A stretch of DNA of 8,581 nucleotides from Streptomyces sp. NRRL F-6131 (GTDB taxonomy: Bacteria; Actinomycetota; Actinomycetes; Streptomycetales; Streptomycetaceae): NCBI GenBank assembly GCA_000719695.1, contig JOHN01000120.1, positions 1 through 8,581 of the forward strand. The letters run 5' to 3'. Positions 1 to 6,079 of the stretch are shown one piece after another; position 1 is the stretch's first letter, and each line of letters begins with the position of its first letter. A program made the position numbers and the translations under genes. The notes below the pieces were generated by a model. The model did no database searches. It was given only the letters and a program-made list of their open reading frames with translations, and was not told the DNA's origin.

Positions 1-17
1 CGGCGAGCGTGGTCGGC

Positions 18-37
18 GGGGGCGGGGGCGGGCTGGG
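18..37 (+). other. Candidate G-quadruplex motif
   Basis: Four G-tracts (18-22, 24-28, 30-32, 35-37) are separated by loops of 1, 1 and 2 bases, which fits the canonical G3+/N1-7 quadruplex pattern on the + strand. A further run of three G-tracts lies at 65-80. The motif lies about 90 bp beyond the stop codon of the minus-strand deaminase gene, so that transcript would carry the C-rich complement. G-runs arise easily by chance in such GC-rich DNA, so a role is only a suggestion. I see no gene in 1-127. Confidence 0.35.
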
Positions 38-127
38 CGGATTCAGGACGGGCTCCGGTGGTGCGGGGACGGGGGACGGGCGGCGCGCCGCGCGGCCGGC
101 GCTGGGCCGGGCCCGGCGGCGGGCCGG

Positions 128-592
128 TCAGCCGGCAGCGGCCGGGGCGACCGCGACGCTCTGGACGGTGAAGTGCTCCAGCAGCGGTGCGCAGGAGCGG
201 CACGGCGGCGCGTGGGTGCCGTGGGCCGGATCGTGCTCCTCGCGGATCCGGACGGTGGTCAGCCGGGCGCCCTTGAGCGCCTTGCGGGCCTCGTGCAGGC
301 TCATCGGCTTCCGGGCCGCGCGCTTGGAGCGCCGGCCGTCCACCGCGGCCAGGTACTGGGAGAGCAGGACCGCCTCGGGGCAGCGGCCGGTGAAGCGCTC
401 GCGCTGCTCCAGCGGCAGCGCGTCGAGGAACTCGCCGACCAGCGGGTGCAGGACGGGGCGGCGGTCCGACTTGTCGCCGGCCAGGGTGTGCACCTCGCCG
501 CCCTTCAGCGACAGCGCGGCGGCGACGGCGGGCAGCAGGCTGTCACGGTGGTGGCGCAGCAGTGGCGGCCCGGCCGGTTCCCCGGTGGTCAT
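128..592 (-). CDS. YwqJ-related putative deaminase, small standalone form
   Basis: This 154-aa protein looks like the short streptomycete YwqJ-family deaminases, zinc-dependent members of the deaminase superfamily that occur as toxin domains and as standalone genes. The visible signature is C71-P-E73-A within GRCPEAVLL, giving the Cys-x-Glu half of the active site, followed by P130-C131-R-S-C134, the PCxxC zinc-binding half. Between them is a basic stretch (RRSKRAARK, about 87-95) and a helix-forming EARKALK segment. No signal peptide or membrane segment is seen. ATG at 590-592 is chosen because a GAGGAGGAG ribosome-binding sequence (plus-strand 602-610) lies about 9 nt upstream. The gene is divergent from the sugar block. 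Substrate is unknown: the family is predicted to deaminate bases or nucleotides, but this is not shown for this protein. Family call is fairly sure; activity is inferred. Confidence 0.8.
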   Translation of the reverse strand: MTTGEPAGPPLLRHHRDSLLPAVAAALSLKGGEVHTLAGDKSDRRPVLHPLVGEFLDALPLEQRERFTGRCPEAVLLSQYLAAVDGRRSKRAARKPMSLHEARKALKGARLTTVRIREEHDPAHGTHAPPCRSCAPLLEHFTVQSVAVAPAAAG

Positions 593-669
593 GGCCTCGT
601 TCTCCTCCTCGTCTTCCCGCCGGCGTTCCCGTACGTTCTCCCGCGCGTCGTGCGCGTGGGGGCACGGCC

Positions 670-701
670 GACAGGGGCCAGCCTGTCAAACGACACTGAC
701 A
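670..701. promoter_or_regulatory. Two overlapping inverted repeats, candidate operator
   Basis: GACAGG (670-675) and CCTGTC (682-687) form a perfect dyad with a 6-nt centre. TGTCA (684-688) and TGACA (697-701) form a second dyad with an 8-nt centre. The two share TGTC at 684-687, and their centres are 14 bp apart. They sit in an AT-richer patch about 80 bp upstream of the deaminase start and 325 bp upstream of the oxidoreductase start. A regulator site controlling the deaminase gene is the simplest reading. No regulator gene is in the window. Confidence 0.4.
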
Positions 702-854
702 ACCGCACAATCGGGGTGCGGGGCACGGCCGGCCGGGCCCGGTCCGGGCGGTCTGGCGGTGGACGGTCACGCAACGTCGGCCGGATCCGCACGGCATCGT
801 CACGACTCGTCCCCGGGTTTCCCGAATCCACCCCCGGGCGGCAGCGGCGGCCGG

Positions 855-860
855 TAGCGT
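855..860 (+). promoter_or_regulatory. Possible -10 element (TAGCGT) for the sugar operon
   Basis: CGGTAGCGTC resembles the -10 region (TAgaPuT/TAGCGT-like) of many streptomycete promoters and lies about 165 bp upstream of the operon start. The sequence 17-18 bp upstream is C/G-rich and does not look like a -35 hexamer, so the call is weak. Confidence 0.2.
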
Positions 861-1026
861 CTCAGCAGGCGGGCCGAGGGTGCGACCGGTCCGGTGGGGG
901 TCACCGGCGGGAGTGGCAACTCCTTTGCCTGCCATGGTCGTTGGGGTCGGAGGGGCTGGGGGGCCCGGGCCGGGCCGCGCGCCCGGAGCCCGGTCCCCGA
1001 GTCGACACAGCAAGGGGGGTCTTGCG

Positions 1027-2244
1027 ATGACTGAGACGGAAGCCGCCAACGAAGCGCCGGGCGAGCACGTGCCCACACCCGGTGCGCCGCCGCAGACCGC
1101 GCCGTCGCACCGGATCGGGATCGCGGTGGTCGGGGCCGGCTACTGGGGACCGAACCTGGTCCGCAACGCGCAGCAGACGCCGGCGCTGCGCCTGCACTGG
1201 CTCTGCGACCTGGACGCGGCCAAGTCCCGCCGGGTGCTCGGCGAGTACAGCACCGTCCGGGCCACCACCTCGTTCGAGGAGGTGCTGGCCGACGAGCGGG
1301 TCGCCGCCGTCGCGGTGGCCACCCCGGCCGCCGCGCACTACCGGCTGGTGCGGGCCGCGCTGGAGGCCGGCAAGCACGTCCTGGTGGAGAAGCCGATCAC
1401 CACCTCCGCCGAGGAGGCCGCCGACCTGGTGGCGCTCGCCGAGGAGCGCGGGCTGGTGCTGATGTGCGACCACACCTTCTGCTACACCCCGGTGGTGCGC
1501 CGGATCCGTGAGCTCGTGCACGGCGGGGAGATCGGCGACGTCCAGTTCTTCGACTCGGTGCGGATCAACCTCGGACTGGTCCAGCCGGACGTCGACGTGC
1601 TCTGGGACCTCGCCCCGCACGACCTGTCGATCCTGGACTTCGTCCTGCCGCCGGGCGTCGAACCGGTCGGCGTCTCCGCCCAGGGCGCCGACCCGATCGG
1701 CGCCGGCCGGGCCTGCGTCGCCTACCTGACCGTCCGGCTGAGCAACGGCGCGCTGGCGCACTGCCACGTCAACTGGCTCTCGCCGACCAAGGTCCGCACC
1801 ACCCTGATCGGCGGCTCGCGACGCACCCTGGTCTGGGACGACCTCAACCCGCAGGCCCGGCTGGTCGTCCACGACCGCGGCGTGGACCTCACCCCGCCCG
1901 ACGAACTGACCGACGCGATCCGCCACCGGGCGCTGATCTCCTACCGGGTCGGCTCGATGGTCGCCCCCGCGCTGGTCGAACAGGAGGCGCTGCGCAACGT
2001 GATGGCCGAGTTCGCCGCCGCCATCACCGAGGGCCGGGCCCCGCTCACCGACGGCCGGTCCGGCCTGCGGGTCCTCCAACTGCTGGAGGCGGCCTCGCTC
2101 AGCCTCGAACTCGGCGGCGCCACCGTCCCGGTCGGCGTCGGCCTCGACTCCGCGCTGGCCGGCCCGCGCGAACCGTCCGACGGGCAGGACCTGCCCGGCA
2201 CTCCTGCCATGTCCGAAGCTCAGGAAAGGGCCGCCACGCGGTGA
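1027..2244 (+). CDS. Gfo/Idh/MocA family NAD(P)-dependent sugar oxidoreductase
   Basis: This 405-aa protein should oxidise a hydroxyl of a sugar or sugar nucleotide to a ketone (or the reverse) in the cytoplasm. The N-terminal Rossmann domain begins IGIAVVGAGYWG (30-41), followed by the family Glu-Lys-Pro (121-123). The C-terminal substrate domain has WDLAPHD (193-199), whose His198 is the expected catalytic acid/base. Related enzymes include the WbpB/WlbA type (UDP-GlcNAcA 3-dehydrogenases) and NtdC-type 3-dehydrogenases; sequence alone does not choose between them. A Pro/Glu-rich leader of about 28 residues and a tail of about 35 residues lie outside the core and look disordered. ATG at 1027 is chosen because AAGGGGGG (1012-1019) ends 7 nt before it; the frame is open upstream but has no comparable start. 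It is the first gene of the block, and its stop overlaps the next start by 4 bases. With two aminotransferases downstream, it probably makes the keto sugar that one of them aminates. Confidence 0.92.
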   Translation: MTETEAANEAPGEHVPTPGAPPQTAPSHRIGIAVVGAGYWGPNLVRNAQQTPALRLHWLCDLDAAKSRRVLGEYSTVRATTSFEEVLADERVAAVAVATPAAAHYRLVRAALEAGKHVLVEKPITTSAEEAADLVALAEERGLVLMCDHTFCYTPVVRRIRELVHGGEIGDVQFFDSVRINLGLVQPDVDVLWDLAPHDLSILDFVLPPGVEPVGVSAQGADPIGAGRACVAYLTVRLSNGALAHCHVNWLSPTKVRTTLIGGSRRTLVWDDLNPQARLVVHDRGVDLTPPDELTDAIRHRALISYRVGSMVAPALVEQEALRNVMAEFAAAITEGRAPLTDGRSGLRVLQLLEAASLSLELGGATVPVGVGLDSALAGPREPSDGQDLPGTPAMSEAQERAATR

Positions 2245-3221
2245 ACGCTGTACAGATCGAGGGCTCCCGCTGCCTGGTGACCGGCGGGGCCGGCACCATC
2301 GGTTCCACCGTCGTCGACCAACTGCTCGAGGCCGGCGCCCGCGAGGTGGTCGTGCTCGACAACTTCGTCCGCGGCCGGGCGGCCAACCTCGCGCACGCCC
2401 AGGAGATCGCCGGCCCCGGCCGGCTGCGGGTGGTGGACGGCGACATCCGCGACCGCGCCCTGCTGCGCGAACTCCTCGCCCCGGCCACCGACGTGCTCTT
2501 CCACCTGGCCGCGATCCGGATCACCCAGTGCGCCACCGAGCCCCGGCTCGCCCTGGAGGTCATGGTGAACGGCACCTTCGACGTGGTCGAGGCCGCCGCC
2601 GAGGTGGGCGTCGGCAAGCTGGTCGCCTCCTCCACCGCCTCCGTCTACGGCCTCGCCGAGGTCTTCCCGACGCCCGAGAGCCACCACCCGTACAACAACG
2701 ACACCCTGTACGGGGCGGCCAAGGTCTTCAACGAGGGCCTGCTGCGCTCGTACCACGCCATGGCGGGCCTGGACTACGTCGCGCTGCGCTACTTCAACGT
2801 GTACGGGCCCCGGATGGACGTGCACGGCCGCTACACCGAGGTGTTCATCCGCTGGATGGAGCGGATAGCCGCCGGACAGCCGCCGCTGATCTTCGGCGAC
2901 GGCAGCCAGACGATGGACTTCGTCTACACCGAGGACATCGCCCGGGCCAACCTGCTGGCCGCCACCTCCTGGGCCACCGACCGGGTCTACAACATCGCCA
3001 GCGCCAGCGAGGTCTCGCTGCGCGGCCTGGCCGACGCCCTGCTCACCGCGATGGACCGGCCCGACCTGGACGTCGAGCACGGCCCGGCCCGGGGCACCGC
3101 CGGTGGCGTGGTGCGGCGCCTCGCGGACATCGGCGCGGCCGAGCGCGACCTCGGGTGGAAGCCGGAGCTGGGCCTCGAGGAGGGCCTGCGCCGGCTGGTC
3201 GCCTGGTGGCGCGAGCAGTAG
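2241..3221 (+). CDS. NAD-dependent epimerase/dehydratase (extended SDR), nucleotide-sugar type
   Basis: This 326-aa protein is near the usual length for UDP-sugar 4-epimerases and related enzymes. The NAD-binding G15-GAG-TI-G21 loop (GxxGxxG) and acidic D40 after the second strand are present. The catalytic set is complete: SSTASVYG (130-137) supplies the Ser/Thr, and Y157-GAA-K161 is the YxxxK pair. RYFNVYGPR (183-191) and FGDGSQTMDFVYTEDIA (218-234) are typical nucleotide-sugar binding segments of the GalE/WbpP group. It could be a UDP-hexose or UDP-HexNAc 4-epimerase, a dehydratase or a decarboxylase; the segments favour an epimerase-like enzyme but do not prove it. GTG at 2241 is the start: AGGAAAGGG (2222-2230) precedes it, and it overlaps the previous stop as GTGA, implying translational coupling. 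It is cytoplasmic, with no membrane segment. Confidence 0.9.
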   Translation: MNAVQIEGSRCLVTGGAGTIGSTVVDQLLEAGAREVVVLDNFVRGRAANLAHAQEIAGPGRLRVVDGDIRDRALLRELLAPATDVLFHLAAIRITQCATEPRLALEVMVNGTFDVVEAAAEVGVGKLVASSTASVYGLAEVFPTPESHHPYNNDTLYGAAKVFNEGLLRSYHAMAGLDYVALRYFNVYGPRMDVHGRYTEVFIRWMERIAAGQPPLIFGDGSQTMDFVYTEDIARANLLAATSWATDRVYNIASASEVSLRGLADALLTAMDRPDLDVEHGPARGTAGGVVRRLADIGAAERDLGWKPELGLEEGLRRLVAWWREQ

Positions 3222-3240
3222 GCACCCCCGGGCGCCCCGC

Positions 3241-3325
3241 GCCGTCCCCGGCCCCGCGCCGTCCGGAGCCCTGGAGCGTCCGGAGCCCCGAGCCGTCCGA
3301 GGCCCTGGGCAGTCCCGTCCACCGA
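3241..3325 (+). repeat. 17-bp tandem repeats in the spacer before the first aminotransferase gene
   Basis: Units begin at 3241, 3258, 3275, 3292 and 3309, exactly 17 bp apart. The best unit reads GCCGTCCGGAGCCCTGG (3258-3274). Units 2 and 3 share CGTCCGGAGCCC, unit 4 has a two-base swap, and unit 5 is decayed (about 10 of 17 matches). The preceding 3224-3240 shares about 10 of 17 bases and may be a remnant. The array fills most of the 134-bp gap between the SDR stop and the next start. Confidence 0.75.
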
Positions 3326-3355
3326 TCACGTCCGCGCCACCTTCGGAGCACGCCT

Positions 3356-4486
3356 GTGTCCAGCATCCCCGTCATGATCCCCTGGCTCGGCGAGGAGGAG
3401 GCCGAGGCCGCCGCCGAGGCGGTCCGCTCGGGCTGGGTGGCCCAGGGCCCCCGGGTCGCCGCGTTCGAGCGGGCCTTCGCCGAGCACCTCGGCGTCGAGC
3501 ACGCCGTCGCGGTCTCCTCCTGCACCACCGCGCTCCACCTGGCGCTGATCGGCGCGGGCGTCGGCCCCGGGGACGAGGTGATCGTCCCCTCGCTCTCCTT
3601 CGTTGCCACCGCCAACGCCGTCACCTACGTCGGCGCGGTGCCGGTCTTCGCGGACGTCGACCCGGCCACCGGCAACCTCACCGCCGCCACCGTCGGACCG
3701 CTGCTCACCGACCGGACCAGGGCGGTGGTCGCGGTCGACCAGGGCGGGGTGCCGGTCGACCTGGACGGCATCCGGGCCGCCGTCGGACCGCGCGGCGTCA
3801 CCGTCGTCGAGGACGCCGCCTGCGGGGCCGGTTCCGTGTACCGGGACCGGCCGGTCGGCGCGGGCGCCGAGCTCGCCGCGTACTCCTTCCACCCGCGCAA
3901 GCTGCTCACCACCGGCGAGGGCGGCATGGTCACCTGCCGGGACGGTGAACTCGCGGCCCGGCTGCGGCGCCTGCGCGAGCACGGGATGAGCGTCTCGGCC
4001 GCCGACCGGCACGCCGGGGCCGGCGGCGCGAGCGTCCTGGAGACCTACGACGAGATCGGCTTCAACTACCGGATGACCGACATCCAGGCCGCCATCGGCC
4101 TGGTGCAGCTGCGCAAGCTGCCCGCCATGGTCGCCCGCCGGCGCGAGCTCGCCGCCCGCTACCGGGAACTGCTCGCCGGCACCGGGGCCCGGCTGGTCGA
4201 CGACCCGCCGCACGGCACCACCAACTACCAGTCCTGCTGGGTGCTGCCGCCGGAGGGCGCCCCGGACCGCGCCGAGCTGCTGGTGCGGCTCGCCGAGGCC
4301 GGTGTCTCCGCCCGGCGCGGCATCATGGCCGCCCATCTGGAGGCCCCGTACAAGGGGACCGCCCGGGTCCCGCTGCCCGCCACCGAGCTGCTCACCCGGC
4401 GGTCGCTGATCCTTCCGCTCCACCACGCGCTGACCGAGGAACAGCAGGACGTGGTGGTGGCCGCCCTGCGCGCCGCGCTCGGCTGA
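3356..4486 (+). CDS. DegT/DnrJ/EryC1/StrS family PLP-dependent sugar aminotransferase
   Basis: This 376-aa protein is a full-length member of the family that transfers an amino group, usually from glutamate, to a keto sugar. The SGWVAQGP opening (25-32), SSCTTALHLAL (54-64, phosphate-contacting), VVEDAACGAG (150-159, Asp153 for the PLP ring nitrogen) and SFHPRK (177-182, Lys182 forming the PLP Schiff base) followed by TTGEGGM are all present. FNYRMTDIQAAIG (236-248) is the usual dimer/active-site segment. The FHPxK..TTGEGG style recalls 4-aminotransferases of the PseC/perosamine group, so a C4 amination is plausible but unproven. VDQGG (127-131) stands where many relatives have a His-x-Tyr-Gly stretch. 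The GTG start at 3356 is supported by GGAG at 3345-3348, 7 nt upstream; Met7 is a weaker alternative. It is third in the block, after a spacer of 17-bp repeats. Confidence 0.92.
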   Translation: MSSIPVMIPWLGEEEAEAAAEAVRSGWVAQGPRVAAFERAFAEHLGVEHAVAVSSCTTALHLALIGAGVGPGDEVIVPSLSFVATANAVTYVGAVPVFADVDPATGNLTAATVGPLLTDRTRAVVAVDQGGVPVDLDGIRAAVGPRGVTVVEDAACGAGSVYRDRPVGAGAELAAYSFHPRKLLTTGEGGMVTCRDGELAARLRRLREHGMSVSAADRHAGAGGASVLETYDEIGFNYRMTDIQAAIGLVQLRKLPAMVARRRELAARYRELLAGTGARLVDDPPHGTTNYQSCWVLPPEGAPDRAELLVRLAEAGVSARRGIMAAHLEAPYKGTARVPLPATELLTRRSLILPLHHALTEEQQDVVVAALRAALG

Positions 4487-4539
4487 GCGCCCGGGCCGCC
4501 GCCCCTTCGCCCGCGACTCGTCCGCTTCTTCTCTGCTCC

Positions 4540-4587
4540 TCCGTTGCTCCGTTCGTCCGTTCGTCCGTTCCTCCGTTCGTCCGTCCG
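4540..4587 (+). repeat. 8-bp tandem repeats (TCCGTTCG) in the spacer between the aminotransferase genes
   Basis: Six head-to-tail 8-mers start at 4540, 4548, 4556, 4564, 4572 and 4580. Three are exactly TCCGTTCG and the other three differ by one or two bases. The upstream 4513-4539 is also pyrimidine-rich. The transcript would be U/C-rich here, just ahead of the ribosome-binding sequence at 4605-4610. The array occupies over a third of the 132-bp gap between two genes of the same block. Confidence 0.85.
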
Positions 4588-4618
4588 CAGGTTCCGACCG
4601 GCCCAGGGAGACCACAGG

Positions 4619-5734
4619 ATGACCACCGACCAGCCCGTCCCGCTCGTCGACCTCGCCGCCGCGCACGCCGAGATCGAGGCCGAGGTCCGGGCCGGATTCG
4701 ACCGGGTGCTCGCGAGCGGCGGCTACGTCAAGGGGCCGGAGGTGGCCGGCTTCGAGGAGGAGTACGCGGCCTTCTCCGGCGCCCGGCACTGCGTCGGCGC
4801 CGCCAACGGCACCGACGCCCTCGAACTGGCCCTGCGCGCCCTCGACCTGCCGCCCGGCGGCGGGGTGGTGCTGCCCGCCAACACCTTCGTCGCCACCGCC
4901 GAGGCCGTCCAGCGGGCCGGTCTGCGCCCGGTGCTGGTCGACGCCGACCCCGACCACCTGCTGATCGACCCGGCCGGGGTCGCCGAGGTGCTGGCGGACG
5001 CGGTCGCGTTGCTGCCCGTCCACCTCAACGGCCAGCTCGCCCCGATGGCGGCCCTGCTCGACCTGGCCGGCGACCGCCCGGTGCTGGAGGACGCCGCGCA
5101 GTCCCAGGGCGCCCGCCAGGACGGCCGCGCCTCCCACGGCCGGATCTCCGCCACCAGCTTCTACCCCGGCAAGAACCTGGGCGCGTACGGGGACGCCGGC
5201 GCCGTCGTCACCGACGACGACGACCTGGCCGCCGCCGTCCGGCTGATCGGCGACCACGGCTCGGCCCGCAAGTACGCGCACGAGCGGTTCGGCTTCAACT
5301 CCCGGATGGACGCGCTCCAGGCCGTCGTGCTGCGGGCCAAGCTGCGTCGGCTGCCCGCCTGGAACGAGGCCCGGCGCGCCGCCGCCGCCCGCTACGACCG
5401 GCTGCTGGCCGGCCTGGACGGCGTCACCGCGCCGCGCACCGCGCCCGGCAACGAGCACGTCTGGCACCTGTACGCGGTCCGGGTGGCCGCGGGCCGCGGG
5501 CGGCGGGACGCGCTGCTCGCCGCGCTGAACGCGGCCGGGATCGGCGCGGGCGTGCACTACCCGGTGCCGGTCCACCGCCAGCCGGCCTTCCGGCACCTCG
5601 GGTACGACGAGGGGGCGTTCCCGGTCGCCGAGCGGGCGGCGGGCGAGCTGCTGACCCTGCCGCTGTACCCGCAGATCACCGCGGCGCAGCAGGAGCGGGT
5701 GGTCGAGGTGCTGGCCAAGGCACTGGCGGCCTGA
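4619..5734 (+). CDS. Second DegT/DnrJ/EryC1/StrS aminotransferase, WbpE/FdtB-like
   Basis: This 371-aa protein is a full-length PLP aminotransferase clearly different from its upstream neighbour. It starts with the PVPLVDLAA segment, then SGGYVKGPEV (33-42), AANGTDALELAL (61-72), VLEDAAQSQGA (155-165, Asp158 for the PLP ring) and SFYPGKNLGAYGDAGAV (180-196, Lys185 as the PLP lysine). FGFNSRMDALQA (224-235) and VWHLYAVR (281-288) are the expected C-terminal landmarks. This style matches the group that includes WbpE, FdtB, DesV and related enzymes, several of which aminate C3 of a 3-keto sugar. Paired with the Gfo/Idh/MocA dehydrogenase, a 3-oxidation/3-amination step is a reasonable inference, as for WbpB plus WbpE. 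ATG at 4619 follows AGGGAG (4605-4610) by 8 nt. It is the last sugar gene in the window; no obvious terminator hairpin follows. Confidence 0.92.
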   Translation: MTTDQPVPLVDLAAAHAEIEAEVRAGFDRVLASGGYVKGPEVAGFEEEYAAFSGARHCVGAANGTDALELALRALDLPPGGGVVLPANTFVATAEAVQRAGLRPVLVDADPDHLLIDPAGVAEVLADAVALLPVHLNGQLAPMAALLDLAGDRPVLEDAAQSQGARQDGRASHGRISATSFYPGKNLGAYGDAGAVVTDDDDLAAAVRLIGDHGSARKYAHERFGFNSRMDALQAVVLRAKLRRLPAWNEARRAAAARYDRLLAGLDGVTAPRTAPGNEHVWHLYAVRVAAGRGRRDALLAALNAAGIGAGVHYPVPVHRQPAFRHLGYDEGAFPVAERAAGELLTLPLYPQITAAQQERVVEVLAKALAA

Positions 5735-5757
5735 GCCGACGGGCCCGGGACGGCGAC

Positions 5758-5988
5758 GCGGCCGCTCCGTGCCTGCTGCGTATCCGGTCCGTGCCCGCTT
5801 CGTGCCCGCTCCGTGCCCGCTCCGCGTCGGCTGCACGGCCGTCCCGTGCCCGCTTCGTGCCCGCTCCGTGCCCGCTCCGCGTCGGCTGCACGGCCGTCCC
5901 GTGGCCGGTCCGTGGCCGCTCCGTGCCCGCTCCGCGTCGGCTGCACGGCCGTCCCGTGGCCGGTCCGTGGCCGGTCCGGGTCCGGTCC
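5758..5988 (+). repeat. 231-bp array of twenty-one 11-bp repeats with a 55-bp higher-order unit
   Basis: Units lie in strict 11-bp register from 5758 to 5988. The commonest form is GTGCCCGCTCC; variants include GTGCCCGCTTC, GTGGCCGGTCC, GCGTCGGCTGC and ACGGCCGTCCC. Five consecutive units form a 55-bp block. Blocks 5791-5845 and 5846-5900 are identical, and 5901-5955 differs at four positions, all in its first two units. Outer units (5758-5790 and 5956-5988) are more diverged. Eleven is not a multiple of three, so frames through it encode only low-complexity Arg/Pro/Ala sequence. No gene is credible here. Confidence 0.9.
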
Positions 5989-6023
5989 CACCGGGCGGGG
6001 GGCCGGGCCGCGGGCGTACCCCC

Positions 6024-6029
6024 TACGCT
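6024..6029 (+). promoter_or_regulatory. Possible -10 element (TACGCT) for the nuclease/SUKH gene
   Basis: CCCTACGCTG resembles streptomycete -10 regions. It sits 52 bp upstream of the start, at the border between the GC-rich repeat array and an AT-richer leader (6030-6062). No recognisable -35 lies 16-18 bp upstream. It is the best candidate for independent transcription of this gene, but weak. Confidence 0.3.
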
Positions 6030-6067
6030 GGTTCCCAACAAGCGCACCGAGAATTTGCAGCAGCCAG

Positions 6068-6079
6068 TGGGGGCTCCCA
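6068..6079 (+). promoter_or_regulatory. Weak ribosome-binding site inside a small hairpin
   Basis: The only purine-rich run before the start at 6081 is GTGGGGG (6067-6073), 7 nt upstream. TGGG (6068-6071) can pair with CCCA (6076-6079) across a 4-nt loop, which would partly hide this site in the mRNA. The stem is only 4 bp, so its effect may be small. The site supports ATG 6081 over the in-frame codons inside the upstream repeats. Confidence 0.35.

Larger units (their letters stand above)
593..1026. other. Divergent intergenic region between deaminase gene and sugar operon
   Basis: This is a 434-bp stretch without a credible gene. Open frames crossing it are GC-driven and lack a good start with a ribosome-binding site. 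An AT-richer patch around 681-711 holds two overlapping inverted repeats and is the likeliest regulatory core. The last 100 bp are strongly G/C-rich runs leading into the AAGGGGGG ribosome-binding sequence at 1012-1019. Promoters for both flanking genes should lie here, but I could not place a convincing -35/-10 pair for either. Confidence 0.6.

Noticed and set aside
684..689. A TTGACA -35 box on the minus strand for the deaminase gene
   Set aside because: The hexamer is perfect, but no -10-like sequence lies 16-19 bp downstream on that strand, so a promoter cannot be claimed. The bases are instead explained by the inverted repeats.
880..1026. An upstream extension of the oxidoreductase by 49 residues
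   Set aside because: It lacks a ribosome-binding site and would be Gly/Pro/Arg-rich, whereas AAGGGGGG lies 7 nt before ATG 1027.
5735..5757. Rho-independent terminator after the sugar block
   Set aside because: Only short GC palindromes such as GGGCCC are present, with no stable stem and no U-run.
3326..5836. An 836-codon open frame on the minus strand opposite both aminotransferase genes
   Set aside because: Its translation is Gly/Arg/Val/Gln-rich with no recognisable motif, while the opposite strand holds two complete aminotransferases with all catalytic residues. It is a typical high-GC antisense shadow.
5758..5988. CRISPR array
   Set aside because: Repeats are only 11 bp, directly abutting with no unique spacers, and no cas genes are present.
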